A stretch of 64,000 nt of DNA, from the NCBI RefSeq assembly GCF_000003195.3, contig NC_012871.2, forward strand, positions 17,800,658 through 17,864,657, given 5' to 3'. Under the pieces are notes generated by a model. It had not been told where the DNA came from. It ran no database searches and worked only from the letters and a program-made list of their open reading frames with translations. Position numbers and translations under genes: made by a program. This document shows, one piece after another, positions 27,161-39,064 of this stretch; the stretch's first letter is position 1, and each line of letters starts with the position of its first letter. Source of the DNA: Sorghum bicolor. Lineage: Eukaryota > Streptophyta > Magnoliopsida > Poales > Poaceae.

Positions 27161-30117
27161 TTTCACACCCAAATTTAAGGATAAATTTGAGTACAATAAT
27201 CTCATGTGCGCCCCAGGAATAGTCGCACACACAAGTCGACAAATTACAAATGTATCATCACAACTGTCTTACATAACGTTATTACAACACAAATATATCA
27301 AAGTCTGCGACAAACGGAAAATATAACTCATAACTAGCTATGATATGATAGCTCCAACACAGGGACGACCGACTGGGGGATTGCCAACCTATAGGTCCTC
27401 CGGGAATTCCTCGTAGAAGCTTTCATCTGTTACCCATCCGGGATTTTGTCGAAAAAGAAATATAAAGACAAGCGTGAGTACATCTCGTACTCCGCAAGCA
27501 TAACATAGGATTTTATGCGGCTCAAAAGGGTCAGACACTGGCTACTGCAGTTAGCATTTTAATTGGTCAAGGTTTTAATCCTATTTAATCATAAGTTATG
27601 CTTAAACTCCCGATTAACCCAAATGAGTACATGATAATAACTCCGTTAACCTTCACGGCTAACACCATCACCATCACGGTTAAACCACATTAATCATCAT
27701 GATCAATGCGTCCGATTTTCGTAAGTCATTTCCCCATAACCATCCACACCCAACTATTCCGTAAGGGTCCAAGGCCGCTCTTGTCCGAGAGCACGGCTAG
27801 TATACCAGTTTGATCAAACTCAGCGGAGAGGTGTGCACTTTTCCCGTAAGTCGTGTTACCCATATGCCCGGGCTTTGCAAGACCCACTAACACTGTCAAG
27901 GTGAGCGTGCAAGGAACACTATGAAGCCTTCCATAGGCCACGTCTAACCAGTTAGGGCCGCGAGGTTTCCTCGGCAGGTAGATATAGAGAACCCCCTTCC
28001 TATGGCACATTTACATCACGGCTATACACATAGGAACAGAAGCAGTTCTATACCCAAAGTGGCAAGCCCCTCTTGCGTCCTTTCGGGTAACCTCTAACCA
28101 GCTAGATGAGATCCTATTACTGAGCTAAAGTTAGAGCCATATAACCATCACGGTTGCACTGTAAGTCCCGGATAGTCGCTTACAGAGAAATCCTTACAGA
28201 GGGTCTAGGTCAACCTGACCAAAGTCAATTGCACCATAGCCCTTTTCCTATCATTTGTCATCATATTCATTAAAGTCAGAGTAATAGTAAAGTCTCAATT
28301 AATTTAGAGCACTAGCAAAACTAACCATATGCAATCTACCCTTAGGTGTCATAAATTTATAGTCAGGTAGCTAGGATGTCCTTAGGGTTATCAAAATTAG
28401 ACACATGCAGATGCGTAATTAATTAAGTGAATAGGTGTACAAGGGAAACCCATGTTATACTTGCCTTCGGTGAAGAGGAACTGCTGCTAGTCCTGCTGCT
28501 CCTCGGAATAAAAGGGATCACCCACGGACACGTCACCGTCTGCGCTCGATCGGTACCACACAACAACACGCATTCCAAGTTCAATCATACGAGCAAACAA
28601 TCCTTTAGTTAGAACAGTACACCAACAGATCAAAAATGAAATAAAGTATTTAAAAACAGAACCTACGTTACGCTACGATCACATAGATACGAAGATCACA
28701 AAAATCAGAGCTAAAACGACCAAGTTACGAATTTACGGTGATTTCCTATAGGCATTTAATTAATTAAACCTAACCCTGAAAATAAAAAGTGGCAAACTAC
28801 AGAAACAGTAGTACTATCATGTAGAGAATTTAATTACGAACCTAACGCAATTTGAACGGGTCAATTCGGAGCTATAACGAATATTTTATGGCTAAAACAA
28901 TTTCAGTGGCAATTTTGTAATGTCCTGAAAGCGTATTTTGACCTAACCGACAGATAATACGCTTTCTAAAAGACAAAGCGTAATTTACGAAATGTGCTAA
29001 GGACTGCGGGCACAAAAACTAAATTCCAGGGGGACTCTTTAGCAAAACTGACCCGCGAAGGGGTACGGGGTGCCCTGGACCGTTGATCCCCCGATGAACG
29101 ACCAGGATTAGAAGGGGGAAGGGGAGAGAGGAAGGGCTCGCTGGCCGGCCGGCCGGAGCAAGGCCTCAGCGGCGGCGCCATGGCCGGGAGATCGCCGGAG
29201 AAGGAGAAAACGTCCTTCGGTGGACGAAACTTCGATCCAAGAGCACGGGAGGCAAGAGGAGCTCACCGCGAACCCGAACACGCCGAGAACAAGGACTAGG
29301 ACGGCTCGACGGCGGCTGACCATGCGAAACGGCGGCGAGGATGCTCCTGTGCACACACGGCAGCAGTTAGAGAGAGAACCGAGGCGGGAAAAATAAGAAG
29401 AAGAATCTAGGCGACTTCGCGGGACCAAAACGGAGCTCGGCAAGGGGATTACAGGGAAGAAAACTTGGCCAATCGAATCTTCCACCGCGGTGGCGAACTC
29501 GGCGGCGCTCGGTGCTCCCAGGCGAGACGGTGAGCGGGGAAAAGAATGGGGCGCGTGGTGCGGTTCAAGCTCAGGCGCGGGCGCTATCCTTTTCAAGCCG
29601 AACGCGGGGGAAGAGGGGGAGATCGTGGGCGCGGGGGGCGGCTTTCGGCTTGGGCGGTTTAGCAGAGAGAGGGAAATTCGGGGGCGGACGGTTGGGGAAG
29701 GAGATGCTGACAGGCGGGCCCGGCCTGTCAGCGGGGGAGAAGAGAGGGGAAGGGGGAGCCGGCCAGCGACTGGCTGGGCCGCGGCCCAGGAAGGGGGCGC
29801 GGAGGGGGGGGGGTTCTGGGCCAAGGCCGAAAGGAGGAAGGGGGGAAAGGATTCCATTTCTCTTTTTTTAAAAAAACATATTTTTCAAATGCATTTCTTT
29901 TTCTTCAAATATTTTCTTGCGTAAGATATTTTGGTTTTAAAACAATCATCACATAAAAGAAATGCACCATCATGTATGCAACAAAAATATTTCTCTAAGC
30001 TTATATTAAATTTTAATTCCCCAAATTTATTTATTTTTCTATATTCAAAATGCTCACAAAATAATTCATTAAATTCAATTCATCTATTTTAAATAAATAA
30101 AATTTTTGGGTGTTACA
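27161..30117 (-). repeat. Tekay 5' LTR (2957 bp)
   Basis: On the plus strand it starts TTTCACACCC (TG changed to TT) and ends GGGTGTTACA. It matches the left LTR along its whole length with few changes. Two long minus-strand frames in the GC-rich part are compositional. Confidence 0.9.
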
Positions 30118-31926
30118 ATTCCTCTCATTCTAAACAACTTGGAGAACAAAGATGGTCGTTGAATAGCCTTTGTTTAGTGAGTCGCCTACTCAAAGCATGT
30201 GTGTTGGTTGTGTATTAGCAGCTGCATATTGCCATCCAAGAACCTGTTAGGAAGGACTAAGAGTTCCTTACATGTTGAGGTGTGGGAGCAAGTCTTGTGT
30301 TAGGAAGCAATTATGGTGAGCCAGAATAACATGAAGCCATGATGCCGAAGCAGAATGCGCATGAAGATGAACATGAGTGCTTTAACAATGTCATCTCGGA
30401 CATGCATGAATGGTTCCATTTATCTTGTTTTGGTTGTAGAGAGGGACCGGACATGTGCAGTAGTTGTATTGCCATCAAGGGCCTGTTAGGATAGTTACTT
30501 GACTTTTATTTCTTACATTTGTAACTGCCATCACAGAGCCTGAACACTACACTATCTGATCTATGTACAATCTTATGATATGGTTATATGTACCAAGATT
30601 ACCGAGTGTAACAATTACCGCTTGTGTGAATGCATGATTAAATGAGATATGAATCACTAATTTGAATGGTTAAATGCTGGTTTGTGGATATGCAGTATTA
30701 GGAAAAAAACTACAAAAATATGGGCTTAATTAGTGGGCTGAAGATGACGTGGCAAACGATGAACAACTCCATGACGTTTAAGTTCATCACTATAGGCTTT
30801 GGCTATTGTTGCTGACAGTATTCCATGACGAAATGAAATAGCAATCAGTGACGGCTTTAGTCGGTCCAACAAATGTATGACGTGAGATACATGATGGATT
30901 TTTCAATCGTCATGGAAAGTTACTCGTGACGTATTTTTGATTGTTGATGACCAAAGTGATCGTCATGTAAAACACCATTCCTTGTACCTTTCAGAAAAAA
31001 TTCTTCCTAGGACAAGTTCTTAAGCCACCACCATTGAAGCCAATCATAGCTTCTGACTATAACTCTGTCTTTGACCATGACAATAAATTAAGCATTGTCG
31101 AGAGATACCCCGGATTATAGTAAAAAATCAACACAACTTTTCTTATCAATAGAAGCAAGAATATATTTTTCAAGTCAGCATACACCTCGGGTATTCTTGG
31201 TCGCTAACCATTTCAGTTAGAGATTAAGAAGAACAAAGGACATATGATGCCTAACATAAGAGCTGCATCAAATAAACATCCTGATGCCCTTAGTGATCTG
31301 TACACTTGATTTTCACACAAAAGTCCAAGTGTGGGGGAGGACAATGAGAATCTCACCACAAGGCCATCTTGGTTAAAAAGAAAAAAGAAAGATGTTAGCT
31401 CTACCTTGTTAAAAAAAAAGAAAAGAAAAAAGAAACAAAAGAGAAAAAAGGAGATAAAAAAATGCAATAAATAAATAAAATAAAAAAATATATATTAAAA
31501 AATAAACAACGAGAGAATGTGGGAGAGAGAAGGAGCAGGCCGACCCCACATGGCCACGATAAGCACCAATGGGCTGCCACTCCACGTAGCATTGCTTTCA
31601 CAAGCAAGAAGGGCTCGCCTCCAATACTTTACTACTAACGTCAAGGTCATGGCCCATACACATTAAGCCGTGTGTGTGGCCTAGCCTTGTGGTTCACCTG
31701 GGCAGAGTCATCAAGCCACCAACACAGTAGCTACAAAAACTTTCTATCCACGTTTGTTGTTGGTAAGTACACCTAGGTATGCAAAAGTTACTGTACCTTC
31801 GCCAACACCTTTACTCGCATTTGTCCCCATGAAAATATAAGTCATGCTTCTTGTGTTATATCATAAGCTCTGGTTTAGGTGTACTCGTATACAGATCATT
31901 TACAGTACATCTATAGGCCTTTTTAA
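30118..31926. other. Non-coding DNA with possible CACTA-like remains
   Basis: No gene can be supported. The motifs CATGACG/CGTCATG recur between 30740 and 30970 in both directions, as in subterminal regions of CACTA transposons. A-rich purine runs occupy 31377-31500. Confidence 0.4.
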
Positions 31927-32300
31927 CACTAGTAGAAATTTACACTTTTGTGACGAATTAATTTCATTATTGAATGTGCTAAATTTGTCACGTTTTAAGT
32001 TCTCTGACGAATTTATGATAAAAAGTGGGTAGTCGTAGAAGCCACATCACACTTGATCTTCTATGACAAATTTAGAAATTTGTCATAGAAGTGAACTCTT
32101 CTATGATAGGACTTTTGGTTATCTGTAACGAAAAGAAACATCGTAGAACTGTTTTGCCATGCGTGGCAGGATGATGCCATGTTGGCAGTTTCTTTTGTTG
32201 GAGATGCTTTCCATATATACCTGCTATAGTTGGCTTTGCTGGAGATAGTTTGGGTACGTGTCGCCTTCTTATTGGACAAAGTGGTGATATCTGGTTCTTG
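31927..32300. mobile_element. CACTA-like terminus with subterminal hairpin
   Basis: CACTAGTAGAAA at 31927-31938 is the form of a CACTA (En/Spm) end. Subterminal repeats of CTATGACAAATT follow, including an inverted repeat with 16-bp arms (CTTCTATGACAAATTT, 32058-32073 and 32076-32091). No opposite end was found, so it is a fragment. Confidence 0.45.
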
Positions 32301-32635
32301 CATGTTTGTTGTTACTAGACCATGTGTTGGGTTTCTCATGTTTCACGTGTCAGTTTTCTATTGGCACACATGTTGTGTTATGGTAGGGTCACATGTTGCT
32401 TGTTCATGGACCGTATGTCTTAGTTTTACTGGTCCATGTGTCTGATTCTAAATCGATCACATGTCATGGCGTTGTCCATCCACGTGCCCTATTTTTATCC
32501 AGCCACATGTCTCGTTTATATCCTTCCACATGTTATGCCCTGGCTATATCATGTGTCATGCACTAGCTCCTCCACATGTCGCGTTTTATTTTATCATGTG
32601 GCATGTCCTAGTTCTACCACGTGGACGACAATCCA
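32300..32635. repeat. Degenerate minisatellite, about 30-35 bp units
   Basis: Units centred on CCACATGTC, TCATGTGTC or CCACGTGCC with a T-rich spacer recur about ten times. Period and sequence are loose. Confidence 0.6.
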
Positions 32636-32949
32636 TTTATTATTAAAGTAATTTGAATTCATCACTACTGCACAGATTTACTACATAATAATCATTCAGA
32701 CCGGTAAGTCTAGTAATAACAATTAACATTTGATACATCAACAGTAAACTGCTAACATAGTATCACAACATCACATCATCACATGCGTCCACACATCAGA
32801 CCATAAAAATATTCACCGCATCAAGACGCAGGAGTTGAAGACTGAGAGTTAATTACCAAGAGAGCTAAACGACATGACTAGCATAAGGAGCCTATTGTAT
32901 GCCTCATGTTGCTATTGCTTGAATTTCTCAAGCTCCATTTTAGCCTTTC
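32636..32949. other. Non-coding DNA, nothing recognised
   Basis: AT-rich, with no frame or repeat boundary I can support. Confidence 0.5.
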
Positions 32950-33521
32950 GAAAGCCCAAGTTTGGTTTTGGTAATTAATGACACCAAGTTGCTAATGCCT
33001 TTGGTTTAAGTGGTTTGAGTTAGGCATAGCAACACTTGTGATGAAGGAGCAATGTGACATGGAGTGGTGGACACATGATCACAAAGAGATGGAACATAAA
33101 CATGGCAATGAAGATCATGGTGATCAAGCACTTGGTGATGCACAAGGTGTAAAGAGATCAAGACAAAGGTATAACATAGGGTTTTGCTTTTGCCAGTCTA
33201 AGATGAGTAGAGAACTGATCGACCGAGTTTAGGATAGATAGCTGACTATTAAGAGGGGTAATCATGGTCATCTCTCAAATCAAGTGCTACTAGGTCTACA
33301 TCTTGAGCATATACATTAGGATCTAGTTAAGTGCCAACCTAACTCCTTTGAAGAAAATGTTTGTGAAATGCTAACACACTTACACAATGGTGGTGTACAG
33401 TTGGTGGTGTTGGCACATTTACAAAGGAGCTAAAGTTTGAGGGGCAGAGAGGGGTTTGGGTTCCTCTCTCCCTCCCGCTAAGCTTGCGAGGTGGGATTTG
33501 GTGCTTTTAAGAAAATGTAAT
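32950..33521 (+). repeat. LTR X, left part (old Sirevirus-like LTR split by the copia element)
   Basis: TTTGGTTTTGGTAATTAATG, the block CTCTCTCCCTCCCGCTAAGC and GATTTGGTGCTTTTAAGAAA also occur in LTR Y (61541-62992). The sequence stops at the copia insertion and resumes at 59610 after the duplicated GTAAT. Confidence 0.65.
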
Positions 33522-35184
33522 TGTAAGTGTAATCAAGCCCTAGTTGTGGGTTTTGGTGATAATGACAACACAATTAGAGGACTAATGAGATTTGTTGAGA
33601 TGACAAGCAGGTAAAATAAGAATAAGGATAACACATGAGATGTGATATAGAAAAACCCCAAATTACCAAATTTGTTAGTCCATTGATGGTATTGAACAAA
33701 AACATTCGGTGAATTATAGCACCCCAAGTTTTCAGTAGATGAACGGTGTTTTGATTCAAGTGGCTATAGAGTTTTTATCTTTTGTTGAGTTATAGGAAAC
33801 GTCGTACTATCAAGAGGGATGCAAATCAAGTTGGTAAGATGAGGATAAGGGTGCTCAGATCTATATATAGAATGCACTTGAGAGACATGCTTGCACCCAA
33901 GGGCACTTAGAAATATTGTTTTCTGCTAGGGTGCGCCGGTTGTACCGATGTTTTTAGTCGGTGGTACCGATAGGTCAAAACTCATCCCTAGTCACCGTCT
34001 GAAGGTTGCGAAAAAATGAATTGCCGGTGGTACCAAGCTCAAGCCGATAGTATCGTCCTGCATCGGTAGTACCGACAAAACGCCAGTACCGGCAGGTCAA
34101 ATTTGCACAAGCTCTGATGTGCGCAAAATTTACCTGTCGATAGTGCCGGCCTTTTTGCCGGTAGTACCGATGCTGGCCGGTAGTACCGGCTCAAGCCTGG
34201 TAGTACCGGTAGGCTGATTTTGCGCACTTCTTTGATGACTGTAGGAGCATTTCTAATGGTCAGATCTGAGGGTCGGTAGTACCGGCGTTTCGAGCCGGTA
34301 GTACCGATAGTTGTCCTGAACATATGTATAAATAGCTCTTCCCTCATTTCTAACTGTTAGCTCTCCCAATCCTTCAACTCCACATCTGAGAAAACAACCT
34401 CCAAGCTTTGACTCACCCACTTTCTATCCCTCTTTGCTCCTAGGCTTCAATCCTTAAAAGATTTGAGCTAGAGAAGTGAGATTTGAGAGTTGGGAGCTTC
34501 GATCCATGACTTGAGCACTTGGTTTTTTTGTCTTGCCGGTTGGTTTGGATTTGTTACTCTTGAGTTCTTGGAGCCCTAGCCGGCTAGATGTTCTTCATGG
34601 TTGCCCATGTTGATTCATTTGTGAGGGCACCTCGAAGTGTTTGTATCACTCTTTGATTCTTATTGGAAATCTCAACCAAAATTTTGTGGTTGCTTGGGAA
34701 GGAGACCTAAGTGGTCGGACCTTAGTGGTCACCTCAACAACAGGGACATAGGAACTCCATCGTGGGGGTTGCCGAACCTCAAGAGAAATATCTTGTCTTG
34801 CTATGGAGGTAGCATCAACTACCCTTATTCTTGTGTTCTTTGTGTTCTTCCTCTCCACCCCCTTTCATAGGTGAACAAGGGCCGATCTACATTTTGGAGA
34901 AAAACTTTGCCAAGGGAACTTTGACATCATCCTCTACTACATCTAGGAGAGTATGGTAACTCTTAGATCTAAAATCAATACTCAATATACTCTGATTTTG
35001 TACCTCCCTTAGGGCATTGGTAGTACCAGCAGTTGCATTGGTAGTAGTGGCTGTCTTACAACAGTAGTACCGGCCCAAACTGTCGGTGGTACCGACAGGC
35101 ATTTTTTCCGGAACTTGAGTTTTTGAGCTTCAGGTTTTTAGATACGCCTATTCACCCCCTCTAGGCTTACCAGAGATCTTTACA
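33522..35184 (+). repeat. Copia 5' LTR (1663 bp)
   Basis: It runs from TGTAAGTG to TTTACA. Between 33930 and 34315 many GGTAGTACCGG/CCGGTAGTACC motifs appear in both orientations. About 690 bp of it (roughly 33762-34452) have no counterpart in the 3' LTR. Confidence 0.85.
34327..34334 (+). promoter_or_regulatory. TATA box in copia 5' LTR
   Basis: TATAAATA lies in CATATGTATAAATAGCTC, just after the motif-rich region. Confidence 0.55.
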
Positions 35185-35186
35185 AG

Positions 35187-35197
35187 TGGTATCAGAG
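35187..35197 (+). other. Copia primer binding site
   Basis: TGGTATCAGAG, two bases after the LTR, is complementary to the 3' end of initiator Met tRNA, the usual Ty1/copia primer. Confidence 0.85.
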
Positions 35198-35231
35198 TCG
35201 GTTACCTCGTGTGCACTTCACCGTATGAGGT

Positions 35232-35642
35232 ATGGAGCTTGGAGGAGAATCAAGCGGTGCAAAGCCTACAGAAGTCCATTTGGAGGAAGTGGGCTTGCAT
35301 CACACTGACACTGATAGTAGCCAACTCAGTGTGTCAACAGCAAGCAATACCACACTTCCTCATCTTGAGCCTATCGATGGTGAAAGGGTTCTCAATGAAG
35401 AAGATAAGAGAAAAAAGAAAGAAGCAAGAAATCTCAAAAGAGAAGCAAGAGAAAAGAAGAAAGAGCGACAACTATTAGATGAGAAGAAAGCAAGAAAAGA
35501 AACTAGAAGGCTCAAGAGAGAAGAAAGACGAAAGATAAGGGAAGCTAGGAAGAAGAAAGAAGAAGCCAAAGCTCCCAACACATCTTCTAGTGAGCTTTCT
35601 AGCAGCTCCAAAGATGGTGATGAGTCCTATCAAGTGCATAGC
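35232..35642 (+). pseudogene. gag: Copia gag, first part (charged N-terminus)
   Basis: The start MELGGESSGAKPTEVHLEEV is the first ATG of the frame after the primer site. A strongly charged Lys/Arg/Glu helix follows (KRKKKEARNLKREAREKKKE and REERRKIREARKKKEEAK), predicted coiled coil, then a Ser-rich stretch. The frame runs to QVHS at the solo LTR. After removing that insertion and one ATAGC copy it continues in phase with KKDKKGKGKK on the far side, so this is the real gag frame. Confidence 0.7.
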
Positions 35643-36886
35643 TGTTGGGTATTTTAAACGCACACAGAAAAATCCGCAAGCGCATGGATACTGATGTAGC
35701 TTTCACCCAGGAGTATTCTAGAGTATCGATTTCCACGGGGAATGTGAAGTGTACTAGAGAATCAAGGCCATCCAAGGATAAAGATAGGAGAAGAAAGATA
35801 AATATATTTTTGGTGGGTAGAGAGGAACCTTTTGGAGTTTTCTAAGTTGATTGAGTGATCAACATCAAGCTTACTATACTATACTTACCTTGGAGCAACA
35901 GTACCTTTCTGACACTCGAAAAAGATTGGGAAGAAAGTAGTCGGGAGAAGGCTACCAAAAAGATATACGAAACACCAACCCAAACATGGTGGGATACAAA
36001 GTCCTGACAGGGTTGTCACCCCTGGGGCTACCACAACTAACCGTGGGTTTGGGCACAAACTCAGGTAAACTCTAGTCTAGACACCACGTCTACACTAGCG
36101 CTTACTAATCTAATTACCTAGGATAACTAGAGCATTCAATACGAGCGGAGATCTAGTAAGTATAGTAAAGCAAGAATTAAATAAGAATTGAACTTATAAA
36201 TAATAATTAAAGAACCTAGAGGTCGTTGAGCGACAAACCAGATGTTGCAAAAGTATAATGTTGAGGAAGATCCGATAGATCCAGCTCCTCTTTAGCTCTC
36301 TCCTCCTCTCTCCCTATTTTCTAGATACAACTAGACAACTAGAACTAGAACTAGATGAACTAGAGGGACCTCTACTACTCTACTAGATGAAACCCTAATT
36401 TCTGTTGTAGATGTAGCTAATGAAGGAGATGATCTCTAAGGGGGTCAGGGTTGTATTTATAGCTCCCTAGGAAGCACCACAACCCATGGATCAAACTGAC
36501 TTAAATGCGTGCTTAAGATTACTCCTCAAAGGCGGTGGAGGCAGGATCCGCGAGGTTGGCTGTGATTGGCCACAGGGGCCGGGCGGTCGCCCAAGCCAGG
36601 TGGGGCGGGCACCCCTGTGTGGCTGCCAAATTGACCCCACTTTGTAGGGTTACCTCCTCGAGTCTTCTAGATTGTTCTGGAGTTGACATTCGGGTCTTCT
36701 CTCTATGTAAATCTGACATGTGGACCTCCTTTTGTTCTTATTTCAATAACCCCCTGCAGAAATAGACAATCACCAAAACTTGTGGAATTCTGTTAGTAAT
36801 AACCCCTATAGGTAGATGGTATTATGATTTTAGTCCTTTCTCATGTTATGTTGATGGTTAAAAAGAGTACTTATCTACCGTCAACA
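35643..36886 (-). mobile_element. Solo LTR 1 (1244 bp) inside copia gag
   Basis: On the plus strand it starts TGTTGGGTATTTTAAACGC and ends ACCGTCAACA. The duplication ATAGC is perfect (35638-35642 and 36887-36891). The internal TATAAATA reads on the minus strand, which sets its orientation. No internal element sequence remains, so unequal recombination between two LTRs is the likely origin. Confidence 0.85.
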
Positions 36887-38519
36887 ATAGCAAGAAGGAC
36901 AAGAAAGGAAAGGGCAAGAAGAACGACAACAACAAATATGCTGTCGTATCCTTTAACTATTCTTCTATGTCTATGACTAACCATTATCGCAAGTCTTTTA
37001 TCAATGTGCCCATAGGGAAATTACCTCATTTTGATGAGACTAACTTTGCCAAGTGGACGCACTTGATGAGAGCTTATCTTATTGGTCTCCATCGTTGTAT
37101 TTGGGAGGTTGTTTGCAATGGGTTTGAGACACCGATTGATCCAAAGAACCCAACATATGAGAATCATTCACCTCAATGGTCAAGCCACAAGTGTGTTGCT
37201 TAGTGCATTGGATGGTGATGAGTACAATAGAGTGATCAGAGTTGACATTGCCAAGCAAATATGGGATACTTTGCACCTTGCACATGAAGGAGTTGACAAA
37301 GTAAGGAAGGCAAGAATTGATTTGATGATGGCCAAGCTCAACCAGTTTGTTATCTTGGATGGAGAAGGGCCACAAGAGATGTTTGATAGGTTGATGTCCT
37401 TGGTGGGCAAGATTAGATGCTATGGTTGTGATGAGTTAGATGATCATAAAGTTGTCAAGATTATGTTGGAAGCTTATTCACCAAGAAATGAGACCATAGT
37501 CACTCTAATTAGAGACAAGAAAGAAGCGTATTCACCAAATGATGTACTTGGGAGGATTTTGACATTTGATATGCAAAGAGAAGAAGCCAATGAAAGAAAG
37601 AAGCTTGGTGAGCTGCAAGCAAAGCTAGAAGGCATCAAGATCAATGATGATGTAGCTCTCAAAGCCAACAAGTCAACCAAACGACCCTCTACAAGCAAGT
37701 CCAAGTCCAACAAGCAAGCATCAACTAGCAAGACCAAAGCACCAAAGCAAGTCAAAGAAGTAGAGACAACATCATCATCAAGTGAAGATAAAAGTGATAG
37801 TGAACAATATGAGAAAGTGCAAGATATTGCTCTCTTTTTTAGAAGATATCAAAAGGGACTCAAAAAGCAAGGCTACAAGGTAGTGAAGAGGAAGTTCCCA
37901 AACAAGAAGAAGAGGCTATGCTACAATTGTGGAAGCACTGAACATCTCATTGCTCATTGTCCTCATGAAATCGAAGACAAAAATTACAAGAGAGACAAGA
38001 AAGAGAGCAAGACCGACTACAAAAATAGCTTAAGACACATGGGACAAGCTCACATTGGACATGAATGGGACTCAACAAAAGATAGCTCAAGTGAGGAGGA
38101 TGAAAAGATTGCAACTGTGGCTATTCACAAGCCATCCTCCACACCAAGGCTCTTCAACAACATGTTTGATGATGACTACTACTCCCCTCACATTTGTCTT
38201 ATGGCAAAGGGTGAGAAGGTAAAATCCAAATCCAATCCTTCTCTCCCTAGTGACACACCTAGTAGTGATATAAGTGATTACTCTAGTGATGATGTGTCTA
38301 GTGATGAAGAAATTGATAACATAACTAAAAATTTGGATAGCAATACCAAACTGTTCATCACTAAGCTAATGGAGGATTTAGAGAGTGTTCAAGCTGAGTT
38401 AGAATCTAGTGAAGAGACTCTTATCAAACAAGAGAACCTCTACATTGCTAGCAAGGAAGCTCTTGCATTAGAGAGAAGTGAGGTGGAATCCTTGCGCGAG
38501 GCTTTGGCCAAAGAGCAAG
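36887..38519 (+). pseudogene. gag: Copia gag, second part with zinc knuckle
   Basis: The frame resumes as SKKDKKGKGKKNDNNKYAVV and reads the retrotransposon Gag domain: VPIGKLPHFDETNFAKWTHL, then, after a frameshift near 37165, QIWDTLHLAHEGVDKVRKAR and PQEMFDRLMSLVGKIRCYGC. A Lys/Ser linker precedes the CCHC knuckle CYNCGSTEHLIAHC (about 37918-37960). An acidic Ser-rich region and a coiled coil (ELESSEETLIKQENLYIASK) follow. Coding homology stops at KEQ (38519), where filler DNA and truncated Tat-2 LTR begin. The last 823 bp are repeated at 50691-51512. Confidence 0.8.
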
Positions 38520-38549
38520 AGGATTTCGAGGAATCTGAGGAATCTGCGG
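38520..38549. other. Filler DNA at the copia/Tat-2 junction
   Basis: GAGGATTTCGAGGAATCT then GAGGAATCTGCGGAAG is an inverted copy of Tat-2 internal sequence at about 39151-39176, with 9 bp (GAGGAATCT) repeated. It joins the LTR through the shared bases AAG. Confidence 0.75.
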
Positions 38550-39020
38550 AAGTATGACGAAGTCGTCGAAATAGTAGATGCTGGAATATGAGTAAAAACT
38601 AGTGTTTGATTGATTGATCGATAGATTTTTTTACAAGGCTCTAGGGTTTACATTTATACCCTGCCCAAGGAGCGACAACCAGACACGACTAAAACTCGAA
38701 TTCCAAATTTAAACAGAATCCGTACACAAAACGATTTAAATAACTAAGGAAAACATAAAAACATCCTCCCGTGACAAACTGGAACACCTCCACAAGTCGA
38801 TCGGCAACTTCCAAGTCCTTCCCCCGCATCATCGGCAGACTGCCTTGTTGTAGCCATCGGCACAAACACATCATTACCTATGGACTTGGTCACGTTCAGC
38901 TATCCCTCCATCGGCAACTATCCTCATCGGCAACTCATTCTGTAGATCAAGTACTGCCGTCTTGTCCTGCTGACCTACACACTACCGATTATGGACACGT
39001 GCCCAAAAACGGTGTCAACA
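38550..39020 (-). repeat. Tat-2 3' LTR, truncated (471 bp)
   Basis: It matches 50221-50690 and ends GGTGTCAACA. The 228 bp corresponding to 49993-50220 are missing and replaced by filler. Confidence 0.9.
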
Positions 39021-39064
39021 CATGCCTCCCAATTTCGGAGTATGAAAGCATTAATGCTCCGAAA
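39021..39064 (-). other. Tat-2 polypurine tract and adjacent hairpin
   Basis: The minus-strand tract reads GGGAGGCATG beside the LTR. The arms TTTCGGAG (39033-39040) and CTCCGAAA (39057-39064) match those of Tat-1. Confidence 0.65.

Larger units (their letters stand above)
17890..30117 (-). mobile_element. Ty3/gypsy Tekay/Del chromovirus, 12.2 kb
   Basis: Two LTRs of about 2.95 kb enclose, on the minus strand, a primer binding site, an extra frame (orf0), gag with a CCHC knuckle, protease, RT, RNase H, integrase and a terminal chromodomain. That order and the chromodomain define the Tekay (Del) chromoviruses. Gag and Pol are interrupted by stops and a frameshift. The flanking bases (TGATT on the left, ATTCC on the right) do not form a clean 5-bp duplication. 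Confidence 0.9.

Noticed and set aside
29108..29857. 249-codon minus-strand frame in the Tekay 5' LTR (and 19906-20538 in the other LTR)
   Set aside because: The protein is Pro/Ser/Arg-rich low complexity from GC-rich LTR DNA, differs between the two LTRs in frame use, and lacks any domain.
33930..34315. CRISPR-like array of GTACCGG repeats
   Set aside because: Repeats are too short, irregular in spacing and orientation, and lie in an LTR of a plant element.
35360..35611. Leu/Ser/Phe-rich minus-strand frame
   Set aside because: Mirror of the Lys/Glu-rich gag coiled coil on the plus strand.
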